Positions 1-13,600 of a DNA stretch of 64,000 nucleotides are shown in pieces. Every line of letters begins with the position of its first letter. Positions within the stretch are counted from its first letter, which is position 1. This stretch comes from Tubiluchus corallicola. Taxonomy: Eukaryota > Priapulida > Priapulimorpha > Priapulimorphida > Tubiluchidae. The stretch is from the NCBI GenBank assembly GCA_030141605.1, contig JAQGDQ010000163.1, positions 248,001 through 312,000 on the forward strand, written 5' to 3'. A program made the position numbers and the translations under genes. The notes beneath the pieces are model-generated. The model worked only from the letters and a program-made list of their open reading frames with translations. It did no database searches and was not told where the DNA came from.

Positions 1-224
1 TTCATAAACTATGCATTACATCTGATAAATACGGAGAAATTTTAATTAGCAAATCACAATCACAGGTCCTAAAATTAGAGCAATTTCAAGTTATTGCTCT
101 AATGCTAGTAATTATTGTTTGTTTTTTTTGAAAAATAAATATTAGTGTTCTGGCTGTGTTGTAATGGTGCAGGTATGTACAATGTACAGGATTAACTTTG
201 AATTGCCTTGATCACAGGAGAATA

Positions 225-290
225 GGGTGGCCTAGTGGTCTAAGGCCATTGCCTTAGAAGCAGAAGGTCCTTGGTTCGTTTCCACGCTGT
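225..290 (+). repeat. tRNA-derived SINE head
   Basis: The block has an A-box-like GTGGCCTAGTGG at 227-238 and a B-box-like GGTTCGTTTCC at 273-283, about 35 bases apart, as in an RNA polymerase III internal promoter. The arms do not form a convincing cloverleaf, and the segment runs into ordinary AT-rich sequence. A SINE head is therefore more likely than a functional tRNA gene. Confidence 0.5.
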
Positions 291-2459
291 ATTACAACTT
301 TTTTGCATTTCTTGGTTTTCAAGTTTGGTATCAAAATTTAATTATGGGTTTTTTGCACAATTAAGTATATATACAAGATGAGAACCCTCTTAATAAACTT
401 TTTATATGACATCAGTAAGAAAAGAGAAGAAAAACAGGATAGCAAATAACAATAATTTACATAGTTATCCCATATTTACCATGCAGTGTGTGTTTTTCCC
501 ATATTAGAGCACGATGTTATACTGCAGATTTGACAGTTAAGTGAGCAGCAATATCCCACGTCAGCTTACATAACTTATCCCGGTTACATGGATACTCGTA
601 ACCTACAACATGTGTTCTTACTGTTGTTTTTTTGTTATTATTGTGCTTTTTATTATCATGTTTTTGTTGTCATCGTCTCTGCTACGTTTCATCCTATGTA
701 CAGGATCAATGTTTTTTATGTTGTATGTATTATGTCTTAAATGCACTCAATGACATGCAGTACCCTCAATGCGTACGCTAAACTATGGTATATACGATGT
801 GTTTTGCCCAGGTTAACGAAAACCATAGAAAACCATTAGATGTCAGTTCTAAATATAACTTTATTCTAAAAAATCGCCAACCACTAAATTAAATGTGATG
901 GAGTAATCACAACAACAACATCTCAAAAGAATCTCAAAAGCTCTTAACAACATCTTACACGTGGAAAGATTTTATAATTCGATGATATCTGTAATTTATG
1001 TTTTTGAAATAACATTGAAATTCGATAAAGGAGCTTTTCAATGGTTTGCTCTGCTATGAGTAGATCACTTGCGTGCTTCTATTGTATTAATTCTTACCGA
1101 TTGCTATTATAGATAAGCCTGCCGTATACAAACTGAACTAGATTTTTAAAACCAGTTGAATTCTTGCCTCAAGTTACACGAGTATACTTATTTCAAATCG
1201 CATAATTTTAGTATTTTACAGTGTTCTGTTAACAACAATTATTACAGCTAAGTCTGCTCATGTAAGCAGTAATTCGCTTATTACTCTAAGCTAGATGGAT
1301 AGAGTTAAACTTATTGCATTAATCGGCTTAGATTAGCGTTTAATCCTGTAATTATTGCGTGCCAGCATAACAACAGACGAAGTGTTACAAGGCTTTTCAA
1401 TTGAACAATTTGTTAACTTGAATTAGGCTACAATTAATCATTATGATGAGATCCACTGACATTTTAGGTGAATTTTATATAAATTTGTAAAACTTTTTAT
1501 TTTATTTTTAATTTTCCAATGTCTGAAGGACGTACTCTCTTGGTTGTTTGTACTTGGCTGTTATAATATTATTCTAAGTCAGAGTTTATCGTATGTAGAA
1601 AGTGTTTCATAATTGTGGTGCCCAACAAACTTTGCAAAATCTTTTGGCTTCGATAATTTTATTTGCGTTATTTTTCCACTTCTTTAGAAAAATTCTGCAG
1701 AAAGTTTACGCGATAATGAAGTACCTATTGTAACTTCAAATTATTACGGAACATTAGCAGTGCACACGCACGCTTATAATAGCCGTTTTCATAGTTGTGG
1801 TATTACCAGAAATCAGTGTCAAAAATAATCGTATTAAACTCTTAACCTTTTACTGCCGGTGATAATAGAATTTATGTTCCGTAACTACAGTATTATGCTT
1901 ATTATGAGTTATTATTCGCTGTCAAAATGTCAGTAGTTGCGTGAACTCAGTGCAAATAAGAGCGGATTTCATGGGGGCGAACCTCAACCCCTTTCGTTTT
2001 CCAAGGTCCTTCAGTCTTTTTGGGAAAGTGTTACTTTTGAAATGCAAAGTTGCATCAAAAGTATGCGAAACGATATCCCAGAATCCCTTGTTATGAGATT
2101 GCTCCCACAACTCTCCTACCGTCTAACTAGGTGCGCCTCTGTCGGGGAGTGTCTCTTCTGTTGAAATCGCTAGCATGTGTGAACTGAACTATTCACTATA
2201 ACTATAATATGTCTATGACTGACGCTAGATCCGGTGTTAAGCACTGGCATCTAGTTTATAATCTTCTTTTTTGAGCTTTACTAGTCTAATCTCTGAACAT
2301 GACTAATCCTAATGATTAGACCAAGGTAAATAATTATAGACGCTTTTACTGGGTAACCTGCATCAGACGATTAACTAATGTTTGTAATTGTCTCAGTTCA
2401 CTGAAGATGCCTTACTTAAATAGTAGCCTGTGATTACGTTTCTAGGGTAATTTTGGGTA

Positions 2460-2745
2460 CTAGGGGAATTTCTCTGACGGTGAACTCGCAAGTGTGAATT
2501 CCCTTGCGAGTTAATAGCGCCAAATTATTGCAAACTCTCCGACAGGTGCTGCGAGTTCATTTCTTGTGAGTTACTGTCTGCTGTGAACGCCTCGACGAGT
2601 TACTCTCGACACTTCTCGCAGTGAACAGCGAATCAGGTGTCAGTTCGCGCTTACTGTCCGAGACTAACTCACAGAAAGTTTGCTGTCTAGTCTGAACAGG
2701 CTTGTGAGTTACTTGTTTGGCGAGAAAACTCGCTAGTCTGAATGC
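2460..2745. repeat. GC-richer block of GAGTT/GTGAA motifs with a hairpin
   Basis: A 10-base perfect inverted repeat, AACTCGCAAG at 2483-2492 and CTTGCGAGTT at 2503-2512, encloses a 10-base loop. Through about 2740 the sequence repeats degenerate pieces such as GCGAGTT, GTGAGTTACT, GTGAAC and TCTGAA. It is less AT-rich than its surroundings. It may be a decayed palindromic mobile element or minisatellite; no coding content is apparent. Confidence 0.45.
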
Positions 2746-4843
2746 ATATAAAGAAGGTTGCGACAAGAAAGACTAGAGTATTGAAGGTGCTGTCAGCAAC
2801 TGAAAATATGGGAAATGATAACAGCAACCAACGATGGGAAAACAAGAGCAGGATCATCACCGCCGTTTGCAGTGACAGCTCTAGCTTAGTAATTTCTTGT
2901 AGAAGAATCTCGAGATGGTCATTCTCTTCCATTTATGGCGGCAAACACGCAGTTTTAATAACCTCACTTACATAACATATAACAAAGTACATGTCTGGGT
3001 CAAGAAGAAGCTAATGGTGCGGCCACACTTCATTCTCTGGTCAAGTGGTTATCGTGAATGCTGTTCACACTCTTCAGTCATCAAAACTTTCGTTTGCACT
3101 ACGCAGGGAGCAGTCTTGATGGTTTTCATACTAAGTGATCTTAAATACCTATGTAATAGTTATGTAAGCCTGTAAGGTCAAGTACAGGGGTCTTGTTAGG
3201 TCAACATGATCTTAAATTGAGGTCATTTAGCTTTGGAGCAAAAATATGATGAGCTTTGTTTACATGCACTGTATATGAACTAATAAAAAACTCAAAATGG
3301 TTAAGAAAGAGATATTGAAAATATGGAAAACATAATAAAACACAGCTAGATTGTCGTCAGTGAGATAAAAATGTTATTTGTAGTTTCCATGAGCTGTTAA
3401 AATGGAGTTCAACATAAGTGATGTTTTACTGCTTGATTTGCTTCTAAGTTTTTGAATCCTTGTTGATGAAAAGGATAGCTCAAAGAATCGTTGCAAATTT
3501 CATGTTTCGAAGTTTGTATTAGAAAAGCAAAATTAATTTTGTTGATGTAATTTGGTTTAGTTTAATTCGATACTTTAAGTTGTGACAACGTAGGATATTG
3601 TTACTTAGCAATTTGGCTGAAATTAGCGTTTCAAAGCTCTTATCTACAAGTCAGTTGCAAGAAAACCTACAATAATCAGAACATTGAAGAATAACAGTTC
3701 GTCAAAATAAATTCACACACAGTTTTATTTCTTGATTCAGTTACGCAAAAACCTCCCCCTTGCTTATCACATTCTTTAGCAAATGCGTTTAATTTATATA
3801 AAATCACAATAATTTTACTCCTCCTTAACTTGGTATGACATTATCAGTATGTGAAATCATGTTCAGTTTAATTCTATTGTTAGCAGTTCGTCCTTGACCT
3901 GGTACAATTGATGGTAAGTCGTACATTGAACTGTTGGGGGTTGCCTGTTTTGTTTACAAAACTTATTGACACGCTTTTTCATGTTTATTCTGACTGGTTG
4001 CGTATAATGTCAGGATGTAAGATTACTCTAGCTGACTATATAACAACTGCTTAAGTAATTATTCTACATTCGACACGTAATTATGACAAAACAAAATTTC
4101 AAAAGACTTGTCAGTTTAGGCAAATCTGAATTTAGAATGTTTGCCTGTATAAAAAGGCCGCAATCCAAGCAGTGTGTGCTGGATGTCAGTACATTAAATA
4201 TTACAAAATTCACTGTAGATTAATTAACTTGATTAATTAACTAGGCCCTGCCACAGGCAATTCAAAGACCAGACAGGCAGACAAGATGTAAAATTCGGTT
4301 GCGCTCCACCCTTTCTCTTGTATGACTCGCGTAAGAAAAAGAGGTAACCGCTTACCGAGAACATGAACTAATTCCACTTGGGTGGGATTCTCTTTTTCAC
4401 ACATGTGCACCTGTTCAACATTGCAATTAAGAACTTAATCTGATTCAGAAATTCCCTTAGGCATTTTCGTTTTTTCAGTCACTTTAAACTAGTTTTGTTA
4501 CAGTTTTTATACTGGCTTGCATTAGGAGGTTTGCGTGTGAGTAAATATGCAGTAAAAGTGGTTTTGTATTCATCATCGACACTCGGTCAGCTTAAACGAC
4601 TAATGATTTAGTTTAAACCGTCAATTATAAACGTATAACTGCTTACGTAAGTGCAGCCTCGAAATTATACTTAAAACATAATCGTAATTATGAAAAATGT
4701 CGTTGCCAACGCCGTTATCAATTTTGCCGTCCTTAACACTCTCGTTATCATTATCAACATCATTATCAGAAGAATTAATATTTTTGATCAAATAGAATGT
4801 ATTCGTACTTATGGTTTTTTGGTTACTCGCTTGCAAAATATAA

Positions 4844-4847
<4 letters not shown>

Positions 4848-4927
<80 letters not shown>

Positions 4928-4929
4928 AT

Positions 4930-4985
<56 letters not shown>
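4848..4985. repeat. Compound microsatellite (TC)n then (TACATA)n
   Basis: A pure TC tract of about 75 bases runs directly into a hexameric tract of TATACA units. The open frames across it encode only Leu-Ser and Tyr-Ile repeats and are not genes. Confidence 0.97.
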
Positions 4986-4986
<1 letters not shown>

Positions 4987-6429
4987 ACTCTGTTAAGTTG
5001 TTTGATACGCTGTAATGATGATGATGATGTTGTTGTTATTATTCTTCGTGTGTTTATGTATTTAATGTTGTAACGTCACAACTGTGTTACTTAGTATTCA
5101 AAATGTTTCGAAAAAAATAGACATGACAACGATAAATGGTGCTCTAAAATGACATCCTAGCTGTAGGGCAGAAAAAAGCTCGACACGTATCCCAGTTTTT
5201 AAAATAACTCAATTAATGCTTCGTATTCGGGATTAGTTAAGTAAGTCAGGTAAAAAACCTAATATATCGTTAAATAAGCCAATTAATGTTTCGTATTCTC
5301 TAGAGTAATTAGGAGTTATGTAAGGTGCACATATGCGCTTTCACTAATGATATTAAAAGCCGACATGTACGTTCTCATGTAAAAAATCAATAAAAATGAC
5401 ATTAACGATGTCAACGTTTCGTTACAACATTCTCAATGCAGTGGAATGTGATGTACCTTGGTAGAGATGGCACTATAATCATATATTGCCGTTGGCAAAT
5501 TCATCTGATAAATCATAATATCTCGTAACTTGTGACCTAAATATTTCTCAATAATTAAATTTGGACTATTAAAGACACCTCAGTAAGCAATTTCCTTACT
5601 AAACGCATTCATTTTATTAGACTTGTATTTACGAGCGTGGGATGAGTTGTCCTAGCGCCGCCAGTCTCGCTACTTCACCATATTTTTATGATCCATGAAG
5701 AATCTGAAATTGTCGCATAATTGATTTATTCTTGACCTTCTGACATCTGACATATGGCCTCTGGCAGTAAAATTTATGTCTCCTGGTAGAAAGACTTGTG
5801 AGCCTCTTTGATGTCGCCTGAAAAGTTTATGGACCTGCATTATACTTTTTATACATATAGAATTGATATTTACATTATAGATTTAGTTACTTATATTACT
5901 AAATATTATAAAACTGTTGCTTAAGTATAATGGGATGGAAATGACGTCATTAGTGATGATGACCAACAGTGATCACCTGTAATTAGCTCGATGCCATTAC
6001 GGGATAAATTCTATTTTTTTAAAAATGAGTGCTATCCTAACATCGTTTTAGTTATAGTAAGATTTTCCATGGAGAGTCCATTGTAAATGGCGAACTAGTC
6101 AACTATACAAACTGTTTGCGCTATTTCTCGTACAAAATTTATTTATTGCTTGCCTGTAATGCACAACAAAACAGCTTTTAGTTGTTTTAATTGCGACAAA
6201 TAACAAGATACTTGTTACGATTGTACACTTGACATAGAGACTACTAATGATATGCTGAACAGTGTGCACTGGTAAAACACTTCCTTGTTTTCACTCAGGG
6301 AAGTAATTACAAATAATTTATTTTCATTTTTCAATCAATCAAAATGTTAATATGATTAATTGTGTAATTTCACCTGTCATACAGAATTGTCGCGTCTCTC
6401 TTCCTCACTCCTTGATAAAGAGATAATAT

Positions 6430-6932
<503 letters not shown>

Positions 6933-9900
6933 TTTGTCTATCTATCTATCCATCCAAATATCTGTCCTTCCTATCTTCTTTCCTAATGCATTTCTATACT
7001 TTTTCTTTCACTACTTCTTTGTTCAATTTTCGAGCCTTCTACTGTTTCCGCTAACAAATGTCTCTTTTCCTTCATTACAATTATTTATTGACACCATCCT
7101 TTTTCACTACATTCACTTTGTTTCTTTGTTAAGTTGGTTTTCTTTCTTAGTGTATACCCCCTCCTAGCTAATGGTTGCACAGACAAGCTCTTCGCCAATC
7201 ATTTTCTCATTTTGCACTGCTCATGACATTTTTCACTAGACGTGATTCATCGTAACACAGACATATACAATTGCTGACAACCTGAAGTACAATTATTGAT
7301 TATTTGACAATGCATCATTTTGTGTGCAGAACGTTTTTAAAATACTCGTATCACTTTTAGACGCAAACGCACAAAGATCGGTTCACTCTTTCGTAATTAT
7401 TTACCAATTTTATAATCATTAATAAACAAATCCAGTACTACGTATCAGTATCAAACTGTTCTGAATAAAATTAATTATCTTGTGAAAATTATGCTGAGCT
7501 AGTTATTGACTATTGTTGAAGTAATTTATGACAGATAAACAATGAGCACTGAAAGAGAATAGGACGGGCATTAATATATTGGGTCACCCAGAAACAGTGA
7601 TTGATTATCAATGCAACTGTTTTATTTATAAGCAAATTGTCTGATGTGTTGACATATGCAGGTTTTGATACCATTTACTTGGCTGTTGCAATAACTGGTT
7701 AGATGTCATTTCGTCGTCCATTTTGGCCGTCCCGTTTTTTATGCAGGTTCGACACTCTGTAAACTGGAAACCATCAATCACTACCAGAACCTTCTTAATG
7801 AATAGTTGAGGTGAGACTGGGATCTTGCTCGTATCGAGAATAATGCTCTAAGATGACACACTGAATATGTGGAAGCCACTTTCGCCTGCGCATCAGACTA
7901 GGCTGTGTATTTATTCATTTCTGCTCAAGGTTCCCGTGTTTACCTTGAGCGAACGTCAACTAAATCCACACGTATAAAAATATTGTACTTTTGAAGTTTC
8001 TAAATTCAGGTATCATCCAATCACTGAATTAGGTTTAATCGACTTGATCACTTTTAAAAAACTGTTTTTAAAAAACCGTGTTACAAAAATAACATGCTGC
8101 ATAAATAATCGAGATTACATTTTTGAAAAGCGTTCATATGCAGTACTGTTTGTACAGTTGTAGATCACTCTACCTTCAGCATTCTACTTAACGTATTGAC
8201 AGGCAAACGTAAATGGAACATTGGGAAGAAATATTAGCATCCACCTATATTTTAGGCTCTTTAGAACCGGTAATCTTACATAGTAATGAACAGGATGATT
8301 CAATACCACACGAGTTTTCGCAGGAAATTTCGACACTACATGGTAGCCAATTGTCTGAAGTGTCAACAGATCATCAGCGTTCTTCAGCCTAGTCCAACAT
8401 AAGTGTAAACTCACCTTTATATAATGTCAAGTGGCTCTTACACGCCTAAGCTAAAATGTCCACATCTCTAGGGACGCAGGCTAAAATATGTGCCTTACTT
8501 TCAACTATTTAATAATGAAGAATCATTGTTGTCTCTTAGCTTCTAAACGGCCTGGGGGTGCGAGTGAAATGTGAGCTATTACTCACCCTGACAAGTGACA
8601 ACTTTCTTTTTGCGAACTGCAAGTGTGACCCAGTTCCTCAAAGTTGGTAAGAGATTTGTCATTACAAGAAGACGCGTTGACATCTATAACGGTCTGCATG
8701 ACTTGTGTTTACGATTGTCTGTAATTATCATTTAGCGACTGCTTGCGGTCGTTCACCGCCCAGATGGATTTCAGTGCTGGTGGAAGTCGCAGTTTTAAAG
8801 TTTTTAAAAAGTGGGTATTGTAAATAGTTAATAAACTAAATTTACATCGAGCAGAATTGGTGGGACATTTCTATTAGAGGTGTGATTTATAGTCGAAACA
8901 GTGGCTTTTAATAAAATTATTTTGTTCACTCGCGTTAATGAATCATCCTCTGCCGATTCACTGTTTAGAGAAGAAACGGTGCGCTTAAATGGTAGGAGAA
9001 GTCATTTGGTTTCTGTAAAACTAGTAAATTTTAGTTTTGATTAATTCGAATCGAGGCTTGAAAACTCAATTAGCGTCTCAGGAATGGGCTCAAGTACTTG
9101 GGCTTTATTTGCATAAATGCCTTTCGTTGTTAGATTGCAAATGTTTGGCAAATTTTTGTTAAATATTAAGCAATAATATAGGATCAAAACGTGGACGCAT
9201 ATAGATGATTTATCATTTTCATAAATGTTTTTAATGGTTTATAGAAAAGTTCTTTTACAACGCTCGCATCATCAGTATATAATAGTATCAGACTGCTTGG
9301 CAAATATTAAATCACAATATTAAAGTTGCAAAATAAATAAAAACTTATTTGTGTTGGGTAAACAATAAAAAGTTTGGTAGGCCTACAATAAAGGTGTAGA
9401 CTTACTTAGTGTATAAACCTAGAAGTGTGAAACAGCGTAAACTCACCTATTCAATTATTGTTTTGTTTTGTGCAAGTTTATGCAAAATTATATATAGCAG
9501 TGGACACTTGATATGCTTGTGGTGCGTTAAGTAAAAAAGCGACTGACTGCCACTACAAACAGTTTGCTTCTACTATTTTATTTTATATACTCTGTGCTTA
9601 ATTAATGTTGTCACTATAAGATTTGAAAATGTTTTTAAGGATTTTCTGTCCCTTTTCACGCTAAAGTAGTTTAAATGGAGCGCAAATGTAAATATTTCCG
9701 TGTTAGGCCTATCGAACTAATTCTCATCTGGTTCTATTCAAGCGCACAGTAACGATTATAAATATTTATAATAAATTTGAATGACAAGAAAACAGGTACC
9801 TGAAAGCTTCAGGAAAATCGCCTTGAAAATTATATTACTTTACAGCAATGTTAAAGGGAATTTTTGTTTGTTTTCATTTTAAGTCTCCCGTAATACTGTT

Positions 9901-10683
9901 CCGACGGCGCCATAACGTAACATCAGTTTCGCAAACATAAATCAGGCGTAGGAAAGGCAACATCAAGTTATGTCCCAAAAAACTTTCCGTGCAAACCTAT
10001 ATTACTTCGCATTTCGCTTTCCTGCTGAAAATACTTATGTGACTAGAAATAGTAATTTAAAGTGTTCCTGCCAATTGGTAAAATGTCGCTGACTCACTCT
10101 CCAGGGTGCTTCACTCACTAACCAACAACGTATTTTTAATCTTAGTGACAAGATACAGTAATTTAAAATTTTACTTAGTTAGTAACATGCGTACAACAAA
10201 TGCTCTGATTATGTTTCCAAACTTCAAGCAATGTTATCTAAACTTGTATCAAACGACCTAGCTTTACAATGGCTGTGCTTAATGATCATCGCGGGAGTTT
10301 AAATTTACAAGTTTTATACAGTATTACTGCCGACGCAAGCCCTGCATGCAAAAAGGCAGTATGTAAGTGGTATAAAATTTCAAGACGAATTTTTTAAGCT
10401 TTGTGTAAGTGCAGGGTTTTTTGTGCTTTTAAGGCTTTATTGATTAAGGCGCACTGAAACGCAAAGTTTGTCGTCTTTGACTGTTTTCATTTTTTTCTGA
10501 TATTCTTGCCTTTGCAATGTTGTTGAGGATGTCAGTTACTGTCTAGTTGAAACTAAATGATGAACTTGAACTAAATTAAGTTAAGAATGTTTTTAGTGTG
10601 AACTGACACAAGTTTAGTGCCTACGATAGAGTAAAATCCAAAGCATTTATTTTTTCATTTTCAGAAATTCTCGGACTGCTAAA

Positions 10684-13600
10684 ATGTTGACGGAAGAGAG
10701 TAAAAAGGGGGCGTTGATTCGTCACCAGCATCGACACAAACTTAGCAGTCGGTTCGACATCATACGCAACCTTGGCAAGGGAACTTATGGAAAAGTAAAG
10801 CTAGCGCTGGACAAGCAAGCCACAGCCCAGGTAAGAGCAATGCTTTTCTTAGATTGTGGTGTTGAGTTGGGTAAGCAAGTAAAGCAAAAGGAAGCAGAAA
10901 TGTACGCATCGAAAGGTTGGCTGGCTGGTCGACTGGCTGGAAAGCTGATTGAATGACTTGAATGATTGTATGAATTAACGATCAACCGAACGAACAAGCG
11001 GGAATGCAAACGAAACAATGAACGGATTAGCAGACAGACAAATGCGCAAGTAACTAACTGTTGCCTTTATGGGATTCAGAAAGCAAGAGCATTTATTGTA
11101 TTTGAGGGGAGGGAGTGGGAGTAAGAAGGTTTGAAATACATTGTTCTTGTATACAAAAATAAGAACAATGCAACACAAAGTAATATCGATTATGGTCCAA
11201 GTGGTGGATAAAATGAGGAACAGAAAGAAAAAGCTAAAAATGTAATAATTTCATAAATAAAAGACAATAATATGTGTAACTATGTAATACTGTGTACTGC
11301 TTCGTATATTCACTGCCATAAGCACACAGTTATTTTGAAATGCGCTTACAAATACTAAAAAACAAAAAAGAGTTACAAGTAACCTTTATTTTTGTAGCTG
11401 TACGGGTCCCTACGTGAACGTTGTGCACTAATTCTTGGAATGCTGACTGACCACGCCACCTCTCCTGCTTAATTACTCTCATTTATAATTACAAGTTTAC
11501 TCGTTGCTAATAATTAGACGCATTCGTGACCTCATGGCGTGCTTAGAGGCACGATTTGCATAAAACTTTTGGACTTTTGAGCCTTGAAAATGTTTAATGA
11601 AGACCTTCAAATTTGCGAGGTTAAAAGTTTACGACTTTGCCTTAATTACACAAACTAACTGGTGGCTCATTGACGTTTTCGTAAAACGAGAAATAAAACG
11701 TGTTCTTCATGTTACAGTCAAACCGCGGGGTGATAGGGCCTTCTTTTTTATACAAAGCAGTACAGTTTATGCTATTTGCACATATACTGTTAGTTTACTA
11801 TGGTAGAAAATTTTGGCGCTGAATAAGACATCTAAACAAATTAAAATTTGACACACAAAATCGTTTTATAAACAACTCAAAAATAAAAATTTGGAAGGTT
11901 TAAAAATGGATTACGAATTGTCTGTCCTTTTCGGTCACTTACGGGTGTATTCTGTACCGACTTTACAGGTTGTTACCCACAAACCTATTATGTAATTTAC
12001 ATGTACGCATTTTAATTGAATATCTGACAGTGTAATTAAACAAGAATAATTGTAGTAATAGAGGAATGTACTCATTACCATTTCCTAATGTGACAGTGTT
12101 GCCAGCTGAATGTATGAATGGTGACTAATTAATAACTTGCTAGTCGTTCATAATGTGCAATTAGGTCGTCATAGTACGCATATAAAACACATCAAAAAAT
12201 GTTCGCGCATTGTTGATAATTTGTGGATCCACGCCTAGAAGATTGTAGTTTGATATCTTCATTTAGGGATCCAAATTTATAGTGCACAATTTATGATTAC
12301 TTTTGTCCCAGCTGTCTGGCACATAAAACTCGGTAAAGGTTTATTCACAAAACCCGCTTGGCCTAAATCTGATCACTTTTCAATTTTTATTTTATTTATT
12401 TTTTGTTACTTTTTATCAGCGGGAAAGTAGTTTTTTAACAGGTACGTGCATGACAAAGGTTCACATGCAGCTAATCTACACTAGTTTCTTTACTTTTTTG
12501 ACAAAGTAGCAGTTTCAGTCGTTTCGGCAAAGCTTCATCCACAAGGTTAATGTAGTCTGTGAAAAGCTTGAAGCGCTTAAACTTATCAGTAATGTATTTA
12601 CTAATACGAGAATGCTGTTACTATGTAACAGTTGCTACGTTAGTTTTCATAAGCATTTACAGAACGCGCGTATTCTTAGTTTAAAGAGAATTTAAATGCA
12701 GCGACCACAATTTTTTCCTGCAGGTGGCAATAAAGGCGATACAAAAGAATAAAGTTAAGAATAGTGAAGATCTTCTGAGGATTAGACGGGAGATTGAGAT
12801 CATGTCCTGTTTGCAGCATCCACACATCATTCACGTTACTGAAAGTTTGTTTACTTCTGTTTTTTATTTTGTATTTATGCTACATCATAAATTGCTTTAA
12901 AAATTGTATGACTGCAGTACAGTATACGAGATTGTGGCACCATCTGTAGGCTGTCCCTCAATAGACAATATCCTAATGTAGATTACAAGAATTTAAACGA
13001 ATTCATTCTTTTTATGTAAAGAAAATTAATACGTTGAAATTGTGTTTTGAAATTTTAAATACGTTCGATATTTAGCAAGTGCATAATTTAAGTGTTTTTA
13101 TTTTAATATTTTTTTCATCTTCTGTGTGCTTAATGATAGTCGTGTAATAATGCATTTATTTAATATGACCGTAAAGATCAGTTACCCCATTTGTATATGT
13201 GATGTACATGTAACTTTTATTATGGTCAGTAAACTATCTAACTAACAATAGGTGACTTTCCTTGTTTCTTATTATTAGTTTTTGAAAGCAAACAGAAGAT
13301 TGTTTTGGTAATGGAGTATGCCAGTGGTGGCGACCTCTATGAGTACATCAGCAAGAAGAAAGAGTTAACGGACGAAGAGGCACGACGGATATTTAGACAG
13401 ATTATTTCTGCTATCCACTACTGCCATCAAGTGAGATAATCTTGTACTAATATGTCTACAAATTATTAGTTTGCGTGTAGCATTGAGTTTTAGGACATAT
13501 CCTTAAAGAGAAGGCCTTCATTAAGTTTGAAAAAATGTATCATTTAGGTACTGATGTTTTTTTGTTCATTGTTTCAGCATAACATTGTTCACAGGGACCT

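Noticed and set aside
225-290. Functional tRNA gene
   Set aside because: A and B boxes are present, but the acceptor and anticodon arms do not pair convincingly.
2742-3175. Overlapping plus frames of 77-86 codons as a small gene
   Set aside because: No homology recognised, no splice or start context, and composition like the surrounding non-coding sequence.
4690-5073. 127-codon frame
   Set aside because: Created by the (TC)n and (TACATA)n tract; the parts outside the tract show no family resemblance.
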